Shown here piece after piece: positions 6,319 to 8,820 of a stretch of 8,820 bases of DNA (its first letter is position 1; every line of letters starts with the position of its first letter). The stretch comes from Lachnospiraceae bacterium UBA7026 (GTDB lineage Bacteria > Bacillota > Clostridia > Lachnospirales > Lachnospiraceae): the NCBI GenBank assembly GCA_002494165.1, contig DLBH01000011.1, positions 1 through 8,820 of the forward strand, given 5' to 3'. Made by a program: the position numbers and the translations under genes. Under the pieces are notes generated by a model that saw only the letters and a program-made list of their open reading frames with translations, was not told where the DNA came from and searched no databases.

Positions 6319-7422
6319 ATGGCTGGTTCAGGATTTGGAACCATTTTTCGGATTACAAGCTGGGGTGAAACCCACGGAAAAGGAGTCGGCGTTGTGGTAG
6401 ATGGCTGCCCGGCCGGCCTGGAACTGGGCCCTGAAGATATTCAGGTCTACCTGGACCGGCGAAAGCCCGGCCAGTCCAGGTTTACAACTAAGAGAAAGGA
6501 GACTGATACAGTGGAGATCCTTTCCGGAGTATTTGAAGGAAAGACCACAGGCAGTCCCATTTCCCTGGTGGTATTTAACAAGGACCAGAGGTCCAGGGAT
6601 TACTCGGCCATCATGGATAAATACCGCCCTGGACATGCGGATTATACCTTCGACCAGAAATACGGCTTCAGGGACTACCGGGGCGGGGGCAGGTCTTCCG
6701 GCCGGGAAACCATAGCCAGGGTGGCGGCGGGAGCCATAGCGGCAAAGGCCCTGTCCCAGATGGGGATTGAACTTTTTGCCTACACCAGGTCCATTGGACC
6801 CTGGGAGATCGATCCCTCCCGTTTTGACCCTGCCGAGAGGGACAAAAACGCCCTCTACATGCCTGACAGCCAGGCGGCAGAGAAGGCGGCGGATTTCCTG
6901 GAGGAGAGAATGAAGCAGCTGGATTCCTCCGGAGGTGTGGTGGAGTGCCGGATCAGCGGCCTGCCGGCGGGAATCGGAGAGCCGGTCTTTGACAAACTGA
7001 GTGCCTGCCTGGGTAAGGCTATCCTTTCCATTGGGGCTGTCAAGGGCTTTGAGATCGGTGATGGCTTTGCCGTGGCCAGGGCTGCCGGGTCTGAGAACAA
7101 TGACCCATTTTCTATGAAAGAGGGCAGGGTGGTCAAGAAGACCAACCATGCCGGTGGTATCTTAGGCGGTATGAGCGATGGATCTGACATTCTTTTCAGG
7201 GCAGCCTTCAAGCCCACTCCTTCCATCGGCAGGAAGCAGGCTTCTGTGACCCGCCAGGGCCAGGAGACAGAGATGGAGATTAAGGGCCGCCATGACCCGG
7301 TGATCGTTCCCCGGGCCGTGGTCGTTGTGGAGACCATGGCGGCAGTGACCGTTTTTGACCTTCTGCTGCAGAATATGACCAGCAGAATGGACCGGGTAGT
7401 TGACTTTTACAAAAAAAGTTAA
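6319..7422 (+). CDS. aroC: Chorismate synthase
   Basis: Chorismate synthase converts 5-enolpyruvylshikimate-3-phosphate to chorismate, the last step of the shikimate pathway, using reduced FMN as cofactor. The 367 residues match the family. Seen motifs are GSGFGTIFRITSWGETHG (3-20, with His19), DGCPAGL (28-34), RRKPGQSRFTTKRKE (47-61), RPGHADYT (103-110, with His106), YRGGGRSSGRETIARVAAG (120-138), GGILGGMSDG (279-288) and RHDPVIVPRA (324-333). The two histidines align with those proposed as catalytic in the family. GAGGAG at 6306-6311 is seven bases upstream of the ATG. It has a strong terminator and sits alone; no other shikimate gene is in the window. Whether FMN reduction is internal or external cannot be told from the sequence. 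Confidence 0.97.
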   Translation: MAGSGFGTIFRITSWGETHGKGVGVVVDGCPAGLELGPEDIQVYLDRRKPGQSRFTTKRKETDTVEILSGVFEGKTTGSPISLVVFNKDQRSRDYSAIMDKYRPGHADYTFDQKYGFRDYRGGGRSSGRETIARVAAGAIAAKALSQMGIELFAYTRSIGPWEIDPSRFDPAERDKNALYMPDSQAAEKAADFLEERMKQLDSSGGVVECRISGLPAGIGEPVFDKLSACLGKAILSIGAVKGFEIGDGFAVARAAGSENNDPFSMKEGRVVKKTNHAGGILGGMSDGSDILFRAAFKPTPSIGRKQASVTRQGQETEMEIKGRHDPVIVPRAVVVVETMAAVTVFDLLLQNMTSRMDRVVDFYKKS

Positions 7423-7432
7423 ATAATTTGTT

Positions 7433-7469
7433 CCCACCATTTTCCTTTCCGGAAAATGGTGGGATTTTT
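7433..7469 (+). terminator. Strong intrinsic terminator of aroC
   Basis: A perfect 13-bp stem, CCCACCATTTTCC (7433-7445) with GGAAAATGGTGGG (7451-7463), a 5-nt loop and ATTTTT (7464-7469). It lies ten bases after the aroC stop and insulates aroC from the next gene. Confidence 0.95.
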
Positions 7470-7482
7470 ATAGGCTTAGGAC

Positions 7483-7511
7483 AAGACTTTACAGGAAGCC
7501 TATGATATAAT
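7483..7511 (+). promoter_or_regulatory. Extended -10 promoter of the BMC-domain gene
   Basis: TGA-TATAAT at 7503-7511 is a perfect extended -10. The -35 at 17-nt spacing (AAGACT, 7483-7488) is weak, as is common for extended -10 promoters. Transcription would start near 7518, giving a leader of about 100 nt. Confidence 0.65.
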
Positions 7512-7561
7512 ATAGACGGATAGAACTGTAGTTTTATATGTATTTGTGGAAATGTTTCTTT

Positions 7562-7590
7562 TCCGGGAGAGGGTGATGATCTTTTCCGGA
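7562..7590 (+). promoter_or_regulatory. 10-bp hairpin in the BMC-gene leader
   Basis: TCCGGGAGAG (7562-7571) pairs with CTTTTCCGGA (7581-7590), ten pairs including two G-U, over a 9-nt loop. Its 5' arm holds the GGGAG that would serve the small upstream frame at 7576, and its loop holds that frame's ATG. No T run follows, so a translational role is more likely than termination. Function is inference. Confidence 0.45.
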
Positions 7591-7614
7591 CTGGAGCTGG
7601 TCTTAAGAAGGTGA
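7576..7614 (+). CDS. Possible 12-codon upstream reading frame (leader peptide)
   Basis: ATG at 7576 opens a frame encoding MIFSGLELVLRR and stops with TGA at 7612-7614. GGGAG at 7565-7569 lies six bases upstream. The last codons AGA AGG TGA overlap the ribosome binding site of the BMC-domain gene, and the stop is four bases before its ATG. This geometry would allow translational coupling or a leader-peptide switch with the hairpin at 7562-7590. Three of twelve codons are Leu, too few for a classical attenuator. The frame is short enough to arise by chance and is reported as a candidate only. Confidence 0.3.
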   Translation: MIFSGLELVLRR

Positions 7615-7618
7615 CAGT

Positions 7619-8032
7619 ATGGCTGATCAGGGGAAAAAGTGCATAGGTCTCATAGAGGCCATCGGTCTCGCTTCTGCCATTGCGGCCGCAGACGCGGCAG
7701 TCAAGGCTGCCAATGTGGAGCTGATCGGTTATGAGTATGCCGGCTATGATGCCAGGATTGCTGTCAAAGTGGAGGGGAATGCCGGTGCGGTCAAGGCCGC
7801 GGTAGCCGCCGGCGAAGCGGCCACCTACGGTATCAAGGGAAGCCTCAACGGCTGCCAGTCTGTCGCCATGAATTTTGCACTTCATCCCCGGGTTTACGAG
7901 ACCATGATCCACAACAAGCTCACCACAGGAGACCCCTTGCAGATCGCGTCGGGCAAGAGACCCCAGGGAACCGGCAAGACCGGAAAGCGGGCCGGTGTAT
8001 GGGACGGCCGGGGTGTCTATATCTACGAGTAG
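7619..8032 (+). CDS. Orphan BMC (microcompartment shell) domain protein
   Basis: Residues 7-92 form one BMC domain of the hexamer-forming (BMC-H) class. Evidence is GLIEAIGLASAIAAADAAVK (10-29), then AANVELIGYE (30-39) and GAVKAAVAAGEAA (56-68), as in PduA, EutM and CcmK. The edge lysine of that family fits Lys29, and the arginine of its PR motif fits Arg91. In PduA/EutM the loop after the conserved Gly-Tyr/Tyr-Glu strand carries a GSG pore motif; here the segment reads AGYD (41-44). After the domain a 45-residue tail follows: a Gly/Lys/Arg-rich linker (about 104-126) and VWDGRGVYIYE at the end. There is no signal peptide. AAGGTG at 7608-7613 is five bases before the ATG. No pentamer (BMC-P) gene or cargo enzyme is nearby, and the gene is monocistronic. 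BMC fold is confident; function unknown. Confidence 0.88.
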   Translation: MADQGKKCIGLIEAIGLASAIAAADAAVKAANVELIGYEYAGYDARIAVKVEGNAGAVKAAVAAGEAATYGIKGSLNGCQSVAMNFALHPRVYETMIHNKLTTGDPLQIASGKRPQGTGKTGKRAGVWDGRGVYIYE

Positions 8033-8068
8033 CAGCCCCATCTTCAGGTGCAGCCTGTACATTTTCAA

Positions 8069-8205
8069 ATCTATTTTATCTTATATTTATTTAGAAGATA
8101 TGTATTTAGAAAGAAGCCTCCCGGAGCAGACTGAAACAGCCGTCTGCCCCAGGAGTTATTTTTTGCCCTGACTTCTGAGTTTTTTCTTCCCATCTATTTT
8201 ATCTT
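8069..8205. repeat. 14-nt direct repeat flanking the BMC-gene terminator
   Basis: ATCTATTTTATCTT occurs exactly at 8069-8082 and 8192-8205, on either side of the terminator. A related TCAAATCTAT occurs at 8065-8074 and again at 8249-8258 at the end of the tgt promoter. Confidence 0.55.
8118..8164 (+). terminator. Intrinsic terminator after the BMC-domain gene
   Basis: CTCCCGGAGCAGAC (8118-8131) pairs with GTCTGCCCCAGGAG (8142-8155): 12 pairs with two mismatches, over a 10-nt loop. TTATTTTTT follows (8156-8164). It ends the BMC transcript about 120 bases before tgt. Confidence 0.85.
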
Positions 8206-8220
8206 CCCGGGAAACTTTTC

Positions 8221-8249
8221 TTGAAATGAATATTTGTTTATGCTACAAT
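8221..8249 (+). promoter_or_regulatory. Sigma-A promoter of tgt
   Basis: TTGAAA (8221-8226), 17 bases, then TACAAT (8244-8249), preceded by TGC, which makes it an extended -10. Each box matches five of six consensus bases. The leader to the tgt ATG is only about 24 nt. This is one of the strongest promoters in the window. Confidence 0.8.
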
Positions 8250-8279
8250 CAAATCTATGGCAATATGAAGGGGTGTAGT

Positions 8280-8820
8280 ATGTACAATTTAATCACCATA
8301 GACGGTATGGCCAAGCGCGGCCAGTTTAAGACTGTGCACGGGACCATCGAGACGCCGGTATTTATGAATGTCGGCACAGTGGCAGCCATAAAGGGGGCTG
8401 TCAGTACAGATGATCTTAAGACGATAGGAACCCAGGTGGAGTTATCGAATACCTACCACCTTCATGTAAGGACCGGCGATGAGCTGATCAAGCGCTTTGG
8501 CGGCCTGCATAAGTTTATGGCCTGGGACAGACCCATTCTGACGGACTCGGGAGGCTTCCAGGTATTTTCCCTTGCAGGTCTGCGCAAGATTAAAGAAGAG
8601 GGTGTACGCTTTCAGTCCCATATTGATGGACATTACATTTTCATGGGGCCGGAGGAGAGCATGAGGATCCAGTCAAACCTCGGCTCCACGATCGCCATGG
8701 CATTTGACGAATGCCCGAACAGCATGCTGGACGAGGCTTACGTGCGCGCTTCCGTCGCGAGAACGGAGCGGTGGCTTACGCGCTGCGTGGAGGAAATGGC
8801 GCGGCTGAATTCCCTTGAGG
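8280..8820 (+). CDS. tgt: Queuine tRNA-ribosyltransferase (TGT), 5' part
   Basis: Bacterial TGT exchanges guanine 34 of GUN-anticodon tRNAs for preQ1, the entry step of queuosine modification. The gene is cut by the window end after 180 codons of an expected total near 370-380. The frame shows TPVFMNVGT (25-33), SNTYHLHVRTGDELI (56-70), PILTDSGGFQVFSLA (85-99, with the conserved base-binding Asp89-Ser90) and MAFDECPN (140-147, with Asp143), all typical of the bacterial TIM-barrel enzyme. The nucleophilic aspartate and zinc-binding cysteines would lie beyond the window. In the RTGDELI segment Thr65 stands where many family members have Pro. AAGGGG at 8268-8273 is six bases before the ATG. The last 120 bases are richer in CpG and GCG/ACG/CGC codons than the other genes. 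Confidence 0.95.
   Translation, partial: MYNLITIDGMAKRGQFKTVHGTIETPVFMNVGTVAAIKGAVSTDDLKTIGTQVELSNTYHLHVRTGDELIKRFGGLHKFMAWDRPILTDSGGFQVFSLAGLRKIKEEGVRFQSHIDGHYIFMGPEESMRIQSNLGSTIAMAFDECPNSMLDEAYVRASVARTERWLTRCVEEMARLNSLE

Noticed and set aside
6328..7149. Long minus-strand frame of 273 codons inside aroC
   Set aside because: It is a shadow of the codon bias of aroC, whose own frame has all family motifs. The same applies to the minus frames within lepA (1316-2101), hemW and prmA.
7280..8068. Minus-strand frame of 262 codons across aroC end, terminator and BMC gene
   Set aside because: It crosses a perfect terminator and two well-supported plus-strand genes and shows no conserved motif.
1..8820. 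CRISPR array, tRNA or rRNA genes, transposase, toxin-antitoxin or defence genes
   Set aside because: None seen. The repeats present are degenerate, few in copy and lack the regular repeat-spacer pattern, and every long gene has a clear housekeeping or BMC identity.

Overview
The window looks like chromosomal core genome of a Gram-positive clostridium, most likely a member of the Lachnospiraceae (Bacillota). This rests on gene content, the lepA-hemW ... prmA-rsmE order, strong AGGAGG-type ribosome binding sites, sigma-A promoters with 17-nt spacers and U-tailed terminators. The family level is inference, and genus cannot be read from the sequence. By eye the genes are slightly above half G+C and the spacers are richer in A+T.

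Layout: the left edge holds the first codons of a minus-strand gene, probably rpsT (ribosomal protein S20), with a strong promoter and a long structured leader. On the plus strand follow lepA (elongation factor 4), an intrinsic terminator and a repeat-rich spacer, hemW (heme chaperone of the radical SAM family), prmA (L11 methyltransferase) with its own good promoter, a roughly 255-nt imperfect inverted-repeat element, rsmE (16S rRNA m3U1498 methyltransferase), aroC (chorismate synthase) with a perfect terminator, a single bacterial-microcompartment (BMC) shell-domain gene with its own promoter and terminator, and the first 180 codons of tgt (queuine tRNA-ribosyltransferase), cut by the window end.

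Functionally this is mostly translation housekeeping: S20, EF4, L11 methylation, 16S rRNA methylation and tRNA queuosine modification, plus heme handling and aromatic amino-acid synthesis. Compared with the Bacillus subtilis order (rpsT-gpr-spoIIP-yqxA-lepA-hemW-hrcA-grpE-dnaK-dnaJ-prmA-rsmE), two blocks are absent here. The sporulation genes gpr/spoIIP are not between rpsT and lepA, and the hrcA-dnaK heat-shock operon is not between hemW and prmA. The first absence would fit a non-sporulating lineage, but only the whole genome can show that.

The least ordinary items are the lone BMC-domain gene with an altered pore loop, a long C-terminal tail and a leader carrying a 10-bp hairpin and a 12-codon upstream reading frame; the large inverted-repeat element between prmA and rsmE; and several spacers built from short degenerate direct repeats. 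No tRNA, rRNA, CRISPR array, transposase gene or complete new multi-gene system is visible.
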